Shown here: positions 7,360 through 15,287 of the stretch, one piece after another | Numbering within the stretch: position 1 is the first letter of the stretch | How the letters are laid out: each line of letters starts with the position of its first letter | Origin: Geotoga petraea | GTDB taxonomy: Bacteria; Thermotogota; Thermotogae; Petrotogales; Petrotogaceae | Reading direction: 5' to 3' | Length of the DNA: 35,697 nt | Assembly (NCBI RefSeq): GCF_900102615.1 | Contig: NZ_FMYV01000012.1 | Span: 1-35,697 of the forward strand | The notes under the pieces: model-generated | What the model was told of the DNA's origin: nothing | Seen by the model: only the letters and a program-made list of their open reading frames with translations | The model's database searches: none | Position numbers and translations under genes: made by a program

Positions 7360-8120
7360 TTTTCCAAAAAATTCTTTCTTCTTTTTTGGAGTTCCCAGGG
7401 TTTTTCATTACTTTGAATATAATAATGTTTTTATACTATTTGAAAAAAGAAAAAAGGATAAGAAAATATTTGATAATTGTTACTGTTTTTATATATATTA
7501 TTTCCTCAGGTTGGTTCACCAGAATTTTTGTTACCCCGCTTGAAAATAATTTCCCGCCTTTTACAACAGAAGGACAATTTTTTGAAGATAACGGATTAAT
7601 AGTAATATTGGGGGGAGGAATTATTTCTGATACTGAAAGCAACACGATAAGTAGTCTTTCTGATCAATCATTGGCAAGAGTTTATAAAGGATATTTACTT
7701 TATAAAGATTTGGGATACCCAATAGTTGTTACTGGAGGTAAATTACCGGGAACTGAAGATATACCGGAAGCATTTTTGATGAAGGAAACTCTTATTAAAA
7801 TGGGGGTAAAACCAAGTGATATATACATAGAAATTGAGGCAAGAAATACAAAAGAAAACGCCAAATTTACCGCTGAAATAAAAAAAGAACTTGATATCAA
7901 AAATGTTTATTTAGTTACTTCTGCGATTCACATGGCTAGATCGTATAGTTCTTTTAAAGAATATATTGAAAAAGGCTTGGTGCCAGTTCCTGCATATTAT
8001 TTTGTTCCCAAAACAAAACTGTCATGGTCTGATTTTATCCCGAGTATAAATAATTTAAGAGCCACTGCCTTAGCTTTTCATGAATATTTGGGGATGATCT
8101 ATTATAATTTGATCTCTTGA
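7356..8120 (+). CDS. ElyC/SanA/YdcF family (DUF218) membrane protein
   Basis: This 254-residue protein has two N-terminal hydrophobic segments (about residues 11-27 and 38-57) followed by a DUF218 domain. Family motifs are LIVILGGGI, the repeated VVTGG segment, the EARNTKENA segment (E-x-x-N/S-T-x-E-N-A) and LVTSAIHMARS. In E. coli, ElyC affects peptidoglycan and lipid-carrier metabolism and SanA affects envelope permeability, so an envelope role is likely but the reaction is unknown. Its ATG overlaps the prepilin peptidase stop (ATGA), with GAGGTG upstream, so it is the third gene of the TPR operon. Confidence 0.85.
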   Translation: MIFQKILSSFLEFPGFFITLNIIMFLYYLKKEKRIRKYLIIVTVFIYIISSGWFTRIFVTPLENNFPPFTTEGQFFEDNGLIVILGGGIISDTESNTISSLSDQSLARVYKGYLLYKDLGYPIVVTGGKLPGTEDIPEAFLMKETLIKMGVKPSDIYIEIEARNTKENAKFTAEIKKELDIKNVYLVTSAIHMARSYSSFKEYIEKGLVPVPAYYFVPKTKLSWSDFIPSINNLRATALAFHEYLGMIYYNLIS

Positions 8121-8146
8121 TTTATGCTGGTATTTTTTGATATAAT
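8117..8146 (+). promoter_or_regulatory. tRNA-Pro promoter
   Basis: TTGATT (8117-8122), 18 bases, then consensus TATAAT (8141-8146). The start would fall a few bases before the tRNA at 8158. The -35 overlaps the end of the upstream gene. Confidence 0.6.
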
Positions 8147-8157
8147 ATTTTGATATA

Positions 8158-8233
8158 CGGAGCGTAGCGCAGGTGGTAGCGCGTCAGCATGGGGTGTTGA
8201 AGGTCGCTGGTTCAAATCCAGTCGCTCCGACCA
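8158..8233 (+). tRNA. tRNA-Pro (anticodon GGG)
   Basis: The cloverleaf folds with acceptor CGGAGCG/CGCTCCG, D-stem GCGC/GCGC, anticodon stem TCAGC/GTTGA and T-arm CTGG-TTCAAAT-CCAG. The loop ATGGGGT places anticodon GGG at 8191-8193, reading CCC/CCU. Discriminator A at 8230 and CCA are encoded. Confidence 0.95.
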
Positions 8234-8242
8234 TAAAAACAT

Positions 8243-8268
8243 CAGGAAGCTTATGCTTCCTGTTTTAA
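8243..8268 (+). terminator. Terminator after tRNA-Pro
   Basis: Stem CAGGAAGC/GCTTCCTG (8243-8250, 8255-8262) with a TTAT loop is followed by TTTTAATTT. It separates the tRNA from the transporter gene. Confidence 0.75.
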
Positions 8269-8281
8269 TTTGGAGGTTTAT

Positions 8282-9187
8282 ATGTTTTATTTATTTTTAG
8301 CAGTGCTTAGCTCATCAGCAATAGCTTTAATCTTTAAATATTCAGAAAATAACAACATGAATAGGTTTGCAATAACTTCAATGAATTATGTTGTGGCATT
8401 TAGTACATCTTTGATTATTATTCTTAGCAATATTAAGAATTTTTCATTTGAAAATAAAAGTTTAGATCCTATAATACACAATCTGATTAACAATATTAAA
8501 TTCAATGAATTTACAAGCTTTGTTTGGGCAATTATAATTGGAAGTATTGCTGGAGTATTTTTCTTTTTGTCCTTTTTTCTTTATCAAAAAAGCATAAGAG
8601 AAAACGGAGTAGGATTGTCAGGGGCTTTTGGTAAGTTGGGTATTTTGATTCCTATGATTTTTTCTATCATTTTTTGGAAGGAATATCCAAATACCATTCA
8701 AACTGTAGGAATATCTTTTGCGATATTTGCAATAATATTTGTAAATATTCCTTTTAAAAAAGAAAAAATAAAATTCAATTATTTGTTGATTCTTTTGTTT
8801 CTATTTGGTGGAATGGCTGAGTTTTCAAATAAAATATTCCAAAATTATTCTTTTACAAAATATAAAGAAATATTCTTATTCTTTGTTTTCTTTTCAGCTT
8901 TTTTGATAAGTATATATTTTACTTTAAAAAAACCTAAAGAGGTTCAAAAAAGAGACATAATTACAGGTATTTTAGTTGGAATTCCAAATTATTTTTCATC
9001 TTTTTTTTTGATTATGGCTTTGGATTATGTTAAAACATCTGTTGCTTTCCCAATCTTTTCATCAGGAAGTATTTTGTTTATAAATCTTGGCGGTATATTG
9101 ATATTTAAAGAATATCCATCAAAAAAAGACTGGGTAGCAATTTCAATTACTATATTGGCACTAATTTTGATGAATATTAGAGCTTAA
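8282..9187 (+). CDS. EamA/DMT superfamily transporter
   Basis: This protein of 301 residues consists almost entirely of about ten hydrophobic helices in two halves, the EamA (DUF6) duplicated layout of drug/metabolite transporters. The second half starts near the basic loop KKPKEVQKRD. The glycine-rich RENGVGLSGAFGKLGILIPM and the C-terminal SSGSILFINLGGILIFKEYP segments are typical of the fold. The substrate cannot be predicted. The frame opens at a TTG (8270) overlapping the Shine-Dalgarno GGAGG; the ATG at 8282 is the likely start. It ends with a four-base tail-to-tail overlap with the nicotinamidase gene and no separate terminator. Confidence 0.85.
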   Translation: MFYLFLAVLSSSAIALIFKYSENNNMNRFAITSMNYVVAFSTSLIIILSNIKNFSFENKSLDPIIHNLINNIKFNEFTSFVWAIIIGSIAGVFFFLSFFLYQKSIRENGVGLSGAFGKLGILIPMIFSIIFWKEYPNTIQTVGISFAIFAIIFVNIPFKKEKIKFNYLLILLFLFGGMAEFSNKIFQNYSFTKYKEIFLFFVFFSAFLISIYFTLKKPKEVQKRDIITGILVGIPNYFSSFFLIMALDYVKTSVAFPIFSSGSILFINLGGILIFKEYPSKKDWVAISITILALILMNIRA

Positions 9188-9768
9188 ATTATGTGGACTT
9201 TTAAATCTGAAAAAATTTCTGAATTATCTTTGCCATTTATACTCTTTATAAATTTATCGATTAAATAAATTTTATATCCCTTGTCTATAGCAGTTTTAAC
9301 TGTTTCTAATACACAAACTTCAGCAGCTAATCCAACAATAACAAGGTTTTTTATATTATTATTTTGTAGTTCTTCATCAAGTCCATTTTCTTGTTTACTT
9401 TCAAAATCTTCGTAAAAAGCTGAATGTGAGTCTGTATCTTTAGTAGTACCTTTTTTAAATACTTTATCATAATTTGAAATAAATAATTCATTACCTTTTG
9501 TTTCTTGAACACAGTGTACTGGCCATTCTGAAAAGGACTTATGGTCTTTTGGATGGTCGTCTTTGCTTGCGATAACCAAGAAAGTACTATCTTTAAACTC
9601 TTTTGCCATATTGTTTAAATCTTTTCTCCATTTTTCGTCAGTACCTTTTACAGGTAATTCATCTGGCATTTCTTCGGTAAAACCGTATTGACAATCAACA
9701 CAAATTAACGCAGTATTACTGCTTGTAATACCCCTCATTATTAATCTTTCAAAAATTTGGTCAAACAT
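9184..9768 (-). CDS. pncA: Nicotinamidase (isochorismatase-fold)
   Basis: This 194-residue cysteine hydrolase should convert nicotinamide to nicotinate for NAD salvage. The catalytic triad is visible: D25 in CVDCQYGF, a lysine at 105/106 in VFKKGT and C152 in GLAAEVCVLETV. The metal site of nicotinamidases (D-x-H plus H) is present as D70, H72 and H85 in SKDDH and WPVHCVQ, which favours PncA over other isochorismatase-fold enzymes. The ATG at 9768 follows AAGGAGG at good spacing; an internal ATG at residue 11 is less well placed. It is convergent with the transporter gene. Confidence 0.88.
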   Translation of the reverse strand: MFDQIFERLIMRGITSSNTALICVDCQYGFTEEMPDELPVKGTDEKWRKDLNNMAKEFKDSTFLVIASKDDHPKDHKSFSEWPVHCVQETKGNELFISNYDKVFKKGTTKDTDSHSAFYEDFESKQENGLDEELQNNNIKNLVIVGLAAEVCVLETVKTAIDKGYKIYLIDKFIKSINGKDNSEIFSDLKVHII

Positions 9769-10052
9769 CTATTGAACCTCCTTATAATATTTGGAGACTT
9801 TAAATTAATTTTCTTAATTTATACTCTGTACTATTAAATTATAACACGATTAAATTAAATAAAAGTTAATTGACAAACGACTGATACCAATGTAAACAAA
9901 AAATGTAATTCTTTTATTCTCATCCTTATACCATTAAATAAGAATATAAAATATTTTTTTATTTCATACTTATATTATATTTTTCTTATAAATATCGTAA
10001 AATATATATTTTATAATAGAAATGAAGCTCATTATTCTAAAGGGGTGAAAAA
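9769..10052. other. Divergent spacer between pncA and gpmA
   Basis: There is no gene in these 284 very AT-rich bases. On the minus strand TGTTATAAT (-10 at 9843-9838) is an extended -10 that could drive pncA. On the plus strand TATAAT at 10012-10017 lies about 35 bases ahead of gpmA. TTGACA near 9871 with TAAACA 17 bases later is a possible second plus-strand promoter. None has both boxes in good form. Confidence 0.4.
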
Positions 10053-10799
10053 ATGTATAAATTAGTATTAATTAGACATGGAGAAAGCGTGTGGAACAAG
10101 TCTAACCAATTTACAGGTTGGACAGATGTAGATTTGTCTGAAAAAGGTGTTGAAGAAGCAATAAATGCCGGTAAATTGTTGAAAGAAGAAGGCTATGAAT
10201 TTGATATCGCCTATACTTCTGTTTTAAAAAGAGCGATAAGAACCCTTTACTTTACTCTTTACGAAACCGATCAACTTTGGATTCCTGTTAAAAAATCATG
10301 GAGATTAAACGAAAGACATTACGGTGCTTTACAAGGATTGAACAAGTCAGAAACTGCAAAAAAAGAAGGGGAAGAACAAGTTAAAATTTGGAGAAGATCA
10401 TACGATGTTCAACCACCAGCTCTTTCTGAAGATGATGAAAGATTTCCAGGAAACGAAAGAAAATATCAAAATTTAGAAAAATCATTACTACCAAAAACAG
10501 AATGCTTAAAAGATACTGTTGAGAGATTTCTTCCGTTATGGCATGAGGAAATAGCTCCCACTATAAAATCTGGTAAAAAAGTAATAATATCTGCTCATGG
10601 TAATTCTTTAAGAGCGCTTGTAAAATATTTGGATAACGTATCTGAAGAAGAAATTGTTGGCTTGAATATCCCAACAGGTATTCCACTTGTTTACGAGTTA
10701 GATGAAAACTTAAAACCAATAAAACACTATTATTTGGGTGACCAAGAAGAAATAAAGAAAAAAATGAACTCTGTAGCTAATCAAGGAAAGGCAAAATAA
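10053..10799 (+). CDS. gpmA: 2,3-bisphosphoglycerate-dependent phosphoglycerate mutase
   Basis: This is the cofactor-dependent phosphoglycerate mutase of glycolysis/gluconeogenesis (3-phosphoglycerate to 2-phosphoglycerate, cytoplasm). At 248 residues it has the normal GpmA length. The phosphohistidine motif is [10 protein letters not shown] with H9; [12 protein letters not shown] carries E87; the second histidine H182 is in [14 protein letters not shown]. The insert [11 protein letters not shown] and the long C-terminal tail are those of true dPGMs rather than generic histidine phosphatases. The ATG follows AAGGGGTG. The gene stands alone and converges on the riboflavin operon across a shared terminator. 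Confidence 0.95.
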   Translation: MYKLVLIRHGESVWNKSNQFTGWTDVDLSEKGVEEAINAGKLLKEEGYEFDIAYTSVLKRAIRTLYFTLYETDQLWIPVKKSWRLNERHYGALQGLNKSETAKKEGEEQVKIWRRSYDVQPPALSEDDERFPGNERKYQNLEKSLLPKTECLKDTVERFLPLWHEEIAPTIKSGKKVIISAHGNSLRALVKYLDNVSEEEIVGLNIPTGIPLVYELDENLKPIKHYYLGDQEEIKKKMNSVANQGKAK

Positions 10800-10801
10800 A
10801 T

Positions 10802-10834
10802 AAGATAGGCTGACAATAAGTCAGCCTATCTTTT
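10802..10834. terminator. Bidirectional terminator between gpmA and ribH
   Basis: AAGATAGGCTGAC and its complement (10802-10814, 10820-10832) form a perfect 13-bp stem with an AATAA loop, followed on the plus strand by TTTTA. It lies between two converging units, but the minus-strand side has a weaker T-run. Confidence 0.85.
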
Positions 10835-11294
10835 ATAGTCGTTGATTTAAATTCATCATTTCCAATAATGACAAAGCACTATCAAATCCCTTATTACCAG
10901 ACTTTATGCCAGATCTATTCATAGCTTGTTCTACTGTATCTGTAGTTAACACTCCAAAAACCACAGGAATGTCTGAATGTAGATTTATCTGTGCCACACC
11001 TTTTGAAACTTCGTTTGAAACTATTTCAAAATGATATGTTTCTCCTCTTATTACTGCTGAAAGAGCAATAACTCCATCATACCTTTTTGAATTTACCAAT
11101 TTTTTTGCCAAAAAAGGAATCTCAAAAGAACCAGGAACATAATAAACATCTATGTTGTTTGTATCCAGATCATGTCTTACAAAACAATCTTCTGCTCCTT
11201 CCAATAATCTTTCCGTTATAGTTGAATTAAACCTTGAAATTATTATTGCTACTTTTTTATCTTTACCTGAATAGTTACCTGTAATATAGTTCAT
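10833..11294 (-). CDS. ribH: 6,7-dimethyl-8-ribityllumazine synthase
   Basis: Lumazine synthase condenses 5-amino-6-ribitylaminouracil with 3,4-dihydroxy-2-butanone 4-phosphate, the step before riboflavin. At 153 residues it has the standard length. Motifs include ISRFN near residue 20, VPGSFEIPFLAKKL (51-65), IRGETYHFEIV with catalytic H88, and FGVLTTDTVEQAMNRSG near 113-129. It is last in the ribD-ribE-ribBA-ribH operon, nine bases after ribBA, with GAGGTGAT upstream of the ATG. FMN control would come through the riboswitch at 14151-14260. Confidence 0.97.
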   Translation of the reverse strand: MNYITGNYSGKDKKVAIIISRFNSTITERLLEGAEDCFVRHDLDTNNIDVYYVPGSFEIPFLAKKLVNSKRYDGVIALSAVIRGETYHFEIVSNEVSKGVAQINLHSDIPVVFGVLTTDTVEQAMNRSGIKSGNKGFDSALSLLEMMNLNQRL

Positions 11295-11303
11295 AACATC
11301 ACC

Positions 11304-12479
11304 TCATAATATATTTTTTAAATCGTGTCCAAATCTTTCAAACTTTGTTTTTAAATAATTGTGATTGTGTTCATTAACATTACCAAAAATATTCTTTCTA
11401 TTGACAACATTTATGCCATAATTAACTAATTGATTTTCTTTATCTTTGTTGTTAGATAACAATTCAATATCTGTTACACCTAACTCTTCAAGTATTTGTG
11501 AAGCAACTGCATAATCTCTATTGTCTGCTGGTAATCCAATTACTTCGTTAGCATCTACTGTATCAAGTCCTTTATCTTGTAATGAATAAGCTTTTATTTT
11601 ATTAGTTATGCCAATGCCTCTACCTTCTTGCCTCAAATAAATAATTATTCCCTTTCCATTTTCTGAAATGTATTTCATGGCATTTTTAAGCTGGCTTCCA
11701 CAATCACATTTCAAAGATGAAAAAGCATCGCCAGTTACACATTCAGAATGTATTCTTACAGGTATCGGTTTGTCATGTAGATCTCCATATGTCAAAGCAA
11801 AATGTTCTTTTTCATCAATGTTGTTATAGAATCCAATTATTTTAAATTCTCCAAATTCTGTTGGTAACTTTGCTTCAGCGGCTTTATAAACTAATTTAGT
11901 ATTTTTTATATATTCTTTGTATATTTCATCTATTGAAACCATTGGTAATCCATATTTATTAGACATATCTACTGCAAAATCAAAGTCATGTGAATCACCA
12001 TCTTTGTTCAAAATTTCTATAATTGTGGCAAATTTTTTATATCCTAATAGTTTTACAAGCTCAACTGATGCTTCAGTATGCCCCTGCCTTTCTTGAAAAG
12101 GTTTTGAACCTAATAAAGCAACATGTCCAGGATATGAAAACATACTTGGACCATGTCCTTCTGATAAAAACTTTATTGTATTACACCTTTCTATTGCAGT
12201 AACTCCCGTATCACTCAACTTGTAATCTATTGGGACAAAAAAGTTTGTGCTATGTTTGTCCAAACCATTTCCTGGCATCTTAAAAAATCCCTTATTTAAT
12301 AACTCCTTTTCATCTGCAACTGTGCATAAAACGCCCTTACCTTCTGCAATCATAAAATTTATGATTTCTTTTTTCATTATTTCAGATGGAAACACTAAAT
12401 CAGCTTCGAACTCTCTTTTTTGATCGGTGATAATAACCGGCTTACCTTGTTCAAAAGCCTCTTTTATTTCTGAAAACAT
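11304..12479 (-). CDS. ribBA: Bifunctional DHBP synthase / GTP cyclohydrolase II
   Basis: The N-terminal half (about 1-200) is 3,4-dihydroxy-2-butanone 4-phosphate synthase acting on ribulose 5-phosphate; the C-terminal half (about 205-391) is GTP cyclohydrolase II, the committed step from GTP. In the first domain KREFEADL keeps the acidic residues of the usual REnEGD motif but has Ala for Gly, and RQGHTEASVELV carries H134 and E136. In the second, C247, C258 and C260 in ECVTGD and LKCDCGSQ are the zinc ligands and YLRQEGRGIG is the GTP-binding loop. The start overlaps the end of ribE by 29 bases and follows GGGAGGTG. Confidence 0.96.
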   Translation of the reverse strand: MFSEIKEAFEQGKPVIITDQKREFEADLVFPSEIMKKEIINFMIAEGKGVLCTVADEKELLNKGFFKMPGNGLDKHSTNFFVPIDYKLSDTGVTAIERCNTIKFLSEGHGPSMFSYPGHVALLGSKPFQERQGHTEASVELVKLLGYKKFATIIEILNKDGDSHDFDFAVDMSNKYGLPMVSIDEIYKEYIKNTKLVYKAAEAKLPTEFGEFKIIGFYNNIDEKEHFALTYGDLHDKPIPVRIHSECVTGDAFSSLKCDCGSQLKNAMKYISENGKGIIIYLRQEGRGIGITNKIKAYSLQDKGLDTVDANEVIGLPADNRDYAVASQILEELGVTDIELLSNNKDKENQLVNYGINVVNRKNIFGNVNEHNHNYLKTKFERFGHDLKNIL

Positions 12480-13026
12480 TTGCTACACCTCCCATATATC
12501 TTAAAAACATGTCAACCTCATAATTAACGAGATCTCCGTTTTTTATATCTGACAAATTTGTATTTTTCCAAGTATGATCAATAATCTGTATAGAAAAAGA
12601 ATCCAAAGAAACTTCAGCTATAGTCAAAGAAATTCCATTTAATGTTATAGAACCATTTTTTATAGTTGGAATATCAGTATTTGGCATTTGAAATGATAAT
12701 TTGTAACTGTTTTTGTCTCTTGTATATCCTAAATATCTTATAGTTCCATCAACATGCCCAGTTACTATATGCCCACCAATTCTATCGCTTAATCTCATTG
12801 CTCTTTCTATATTAACAATTCTGGAACTTTTTAAATTAGTGTTATTTATCGTTTTATATCCTGCATCAAAAAACATTTTATTACCTTCCATTTTTTTCAT
12901 AGTTAGACATATGCCATTTATTGCTATACTATCTCCAACCTTCACATCATCAAATTTATTTTCAACGTTAAGCTCTTCACCTTTGATATTTAAATTGGTT
13001 TTGTATTCAACTATTCCCGTAAACAT
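12451..13026 (-). CDS. ribE: Riboflavin synthase, alpha chain
   Basis: This enzyme makes riboflavin by dismutation of two lumazine molecules. Its 191 residues contain the two lumazine-binding barrels in tandem: MFTGIVEY, then SIAINGICLTM in the first and GHIVTGHVDG and GSITLNGISLTIAEV in the second. It is a little shorter than many family members. The start codon lies within the last 20 bases of ribD and its end overlaps ribBA by 29 bases, so it is embedded in the operon and probably translationally coupled. The symbol ribE follows common usage for the alpha-type synthase (ribC in E. coli). Confidence 0.95.
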   Translation of the reverse strand: MFTGIVEYKTNLNIKGEELNVENKFDDVKVGDSIAINGICLTMKKMEGNKMFFDAGYKTINNTNLKSSRIVNIERAMRLSDRIGGHIVTGHVDGTIRYLGYTRDKNSYKLSFQMPNTDIPTIKNGSITLNGISLTIAEVSLDSFSIQIIDHTWKNTNLSDIKNGDLVNYEVDMFLRYMGGVANVFRNKRGF

Positions 13027-14053
13027 TTATATCAAACTCCCATAATATATTATTTTTGAATTTTTTAATAGAAAAATCTTTTTGCTCTAAATAGTCTGAA
13101 AATTTTGAAAATGGTGATATTCCCCTTCCAAATATTTTTGGTGATTGAAATATCATTATCTTATCTGCAAAAGGCATAAATTGTTCTATAACACTCCCTC
13201 CACCTTCTACAAGAACTGAATCTATTTCTCTGTTCCCAAGATTTGTCAGTATATTTTCTGGTGTTGATTCTTCAATATTTACAAACTCAGTATTTTTATT
13301 TTTAAAACTTTTTTTTGAATTAAAAATCAAGTTTCTTCCATCTTCATTAAAAATTTTATAATCCTTATTTTTGCTTTTTAGTTCTTTATCTAATACAATT
13401 CTCAATGGATTTCTGGAATTTGTTATTCTTGAAGTCAATCTGGGATCATCCTTCTCAAGTGTGTGGTAACCAATCATTATAGAAGAATATTCATTTCTCA
13501 ATTTATGTACATATTCGTTAACTATATCATTTGTTATGTGCCTATCTTCACTTGTATAAGGAAAAATATACCCATCTAAACTCATAGCAAATTTCAGCAA
13601 TACATAGGGTTTTTTTATAGTGATATATTTTAAAAATTTTTGGTTTAACATTTTTGATTCTTCTTCCAGAACCCCTACTCTTACTTCTATTCCTTTTTCT
13701 TCCAACTTTTTGATACTTTTTCCAGCTACTTTTTTATTAGGATCTTTCATTGAAATTACTACTCTTTTAAACTTCTCTTTTATTATTCTGTCAACGCACG
13801 GTGGTGTTTTACCCCAGTGATTACATGGCTCTAAAGTTACATACATAGTAGATCCTTCTACTGAATAGCCTTTATTAAAAGCATTCTCTATCGCCATAAC
13901 TTCAGCATGACGACCACCATAGAATTCATGGTATCCTTTAGAAATAATTTTTTCATCCTTTACAATTACTGCTCCGACGAGTGGATTAGGATTTACTTTT
14001 CCAATCCCTCTCTTTGCTTCTTCAATTGCAATTTTCATAAATCTTTTATCCAC
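13007..14053 (-). CDS. ribD: Riboflavin biosynthesis deaminase/reductase RibD
   Basis: RibD catalyses the second and third steps of riboflavin synthesis. The N-terminal deaminase has zinc-site motifs GGRHAEVMAIENA and EPCNHWGKTPPCVDRI (one His, two Cys). The C-terminal reductase begins near KKPYVLLKFAMSLDGYI and includes DSVLVEGGGSVIEQF. The longest frame opens at ATG 14113, but its first 20 codons lie inside the riboswitch terminator. The GTG at 14053, eight bases after AGGAG (14066-14062) and past the terminator T-run, is the sensible start (348 residues). It is the first gene of the rib operon. Confidence 0.93.
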   Translation of the reverse strand: MDKRFMKIAIEEAKRGIGKVNPNPLVGAVIVKDEKIISKGYHEFYGGRHAEVMAIENAFNKGYSVEGSTMYVTLEPCNHWGKTPPCVDRIIKEKFKRVVISMKDPNKKVAGKSIKKLEEKGIEVRVGVLEEESKMLNQKFLKYITIKKPYVLLKFAMSLDGYIFPYTSEDRHITNDIVNEYVHKLRNEYSSIMIGYHTLEKDDPRLTSRITNSRNPLRIVLDKELKSKNKDYKIFNEDGRNLIFNSKKSFKNKNTEFVNIEESTPENILTNLGNREIDSVLVEGGGSVIEQFMPFADKIMIFQSPKIFGRGISPFSKFSDYLEQKDFSIKKFKNNILWEFDINVYGNS

Positions 14054-14072
14054 AAAATCAGCTCCTATATAA

Positions 14073-14103
14073 CAAAAAAGGCCCTGAATCTCTTCAGGGC
14101 CTT
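14073..14103 (-). terminator. Riboswitch-controlled terminator ahead of ribD
   Basis: On the minus strand AAGGCCCTGAA and its complement form a perfect 11-bp stem with a 4-base loop, followed by six T. It lies between the FMN aptamer and the ribD start, the normal place for the expression platform of a transcription-attenuating FMN riboswitch. Confidence 0.9.
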
Positions 14104-14150
14104 CATATATCATATAAAAATTGATAAATTATTATACCTATCACCTATGA

Positions 14151-14260
14151 TTTCTTCTATCATCCAGACTCTACTGTCGGCACTGGAATTACACCAGATC
14201 AACCAATTAAGGCTCGCGGGCTATACCGCCGGTCGGGAATTTCACCCTGCCCCGAAGAAA
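14151..14260 (-). ncRNA. FMN riboswitch (RFN element)
   Basis: On the minus strand the closing stem TTTCTTC/GAAGAAA encloses the conserved RFN core: GGGGCAGGGTGAAATTCC, CCGACCGGCGGTATAGCCC, CCGCGAGCC, then GGTGTAATTCC, CCGACAGT and the closing AGTCTGGATG before the 3' strand. FMN binding would favour the terminator at 14073-14103 and switch off ribD-ribE-ribBA-ribH. The antisense frame over this region (13907-14323) is not a gene. Confidence 0.97.
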
Positions 14261-14284
14261 CTATGTTATTTATTTGTCAATCTT

Positions 14285-14293
14285 ATTATACCA
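14285..14293 (-). promoter_or_regulatory. Extended -10 promoter for the rib operon
   Basis: On the minus strand TGGTATAAT (TATAAT at 14290-14285) lies about 25 bases upstream of the FMN aptamer. The -35 region is poor, as expected of an extended -10 promoter. It falls in the spacer right after the end of the upstream hydrolase gene. Confidence 0.55.
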
Positions 14294-14307
14294 TATAATT
14301 ATTCAAA

Positions 14308-15198
14308 TCATACAGCTTTATAATATATTCTATTATTTTTAACAATAATTTTAATTTTATTTTTATCACTTAAATACGAAATATGAGCCATTAAAGTTGA
14401 CCTCATCAAGAAAAATTCCGTTGTAGTTCTAATATTCATGTCGAGCTCTGTAAAAACTTTCGAAAACAAATCCTCTTCATTTATTTCTTCTTTTGTTATA
14501 TCAATTATCAACCTGTTAATTAAAGCTATTTTTTCTCTATTATAATTGAGTAATTCTTTATTTTTTTCACTGTGCTTCCCATGAGAAGGTAATATTAATT
14601 CGTATTCAAGCTTACTCAGCAAATTAATTGAATCCATCAGTTTTTCTACATCAACGTAGTAAGACATCTTTGTCTTGCTAAGGTTATCCTCGCTAATCAC
14701 TGCATCTCCTGAAAACAACACACCATTTACTATGTATCCTAAATGATTATATGTATGTCCATTTAAATCGACAGCTAATATTTCATGCTCACCAAAATTA
14801 AAAATTTCATCCTTATTTATTGTTTTGAAAACTTTTGAATCTTTTGACTGCATAAATCTATTTTTCAACTGTTTTGGTGCAGTCGCTCCAGAGTAAACAT
14901 AAATAGGTTTCAAAAATTGATTTTCTACAAAATAATCTTCTAAATAAGGGGTTATTATTTTACAATCTGTTTCTTTCTGTAAATAGTAGTTTCCACCACT
15001 ATGGTCAGAATGAGAATGGGTGTTCAAAATATATTTTAAATTTAGATCGTTGTCCTCTAAAAACTTCAATATCAATTTTGATGATCTGCTATCCAATCCA
15101 GTATCTATTACCATTATTTCTTTCCCATTTTTTAAAATTCCTATGTTTGTTGGAAAAACAATATATCCAATGTTATTTTTTAATTCAACATACTTCAA
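14308..15198 (-). CDS. Metallo-beta-lactamase-fold hydrolase with C-terminal winged-helix-like domain
   Basis: This cytoplasmic hydrolase has 296 residues. The metal-binding signature HSHSDH is at H61, H63, D65 and H66; further candidates are LNGHTYNH, FSGDAV and LPSHGKH. The last 70 or so residues (after KEEINEEDLF) look like the small helical/winged-helix tail of LACTB2-like members. The substrate is unknown; the family covers thioesterases, ribonucleases and glyoxalase II-like enzymes. The likely start is the TTG at 15198, seven or eight bases after GAGGTGA. It lies upstream of the rib operon in the same direction with no obvious terminator between, though the rib promoter probably isolates it. 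Confidence 0.82.
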   Translation of the reverse strand: MKYVELKNNIGYIVFPTNIGILKNGKEIMVIDTGLDSRSSKLILKFLEDNDLNLKYILNTHSHSDHSGGNYYLQKETDCKIITPYLEDYFVENQFLKPIYVYSGATAPKQLKNRFMQSKDSKVFKTINKDEIFNFGEHEILAVDLNGHTYNHLGYIVNGVLFSGDAVISEDNLSKTKMSYYVDVEKLMDSINLLSKLEYELILPSHGKHSEKNKELLNYNREKIALINRLIIDITKEEINEEDLFSKVFTELDMNIRTTTEFFLMRSTLMAHISYLSDKNKIKIIVKNNRIYYKAV

Positions 15199-15246
15199 AA
15201 AAATTCACCTCAAATATAGATAATTTATTCACAAAAAATTATAACA

Positions 15247-15280
15247 TAAAAATACTTCCAAGCATTTGCTTGGAAGTATT
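15247..15280 (-). terminator. Terminator of the membrane-anchored protein gene
   Basis: A perfect 13-bp stem AATACTTCCAAGC with its complement (15251-15263, 15268-15280) and a 4-base loop is followed by TTTT on the minus strand, just after the stop codon of the gene ending at 15288. Confidence 0.85.
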
Positions 15281-15287
15281 ATATTTG

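Noticed and set aside
14054-14113. Extra 20 N-terminal codons of ribD from the ATG at 14113
   Set aside because: They fall in the riboswitch terminator and its T-run; the GTG at 14053 has the correctly spaced AGGAG.
13907-14323. 138-codon plus-strand frame over the ribD start and riboswitch
   Set aside because: It is antisense to ribD and the FMN riboswitch, whose conserved bases explain the sequence; its composition is that of a shadow frame.
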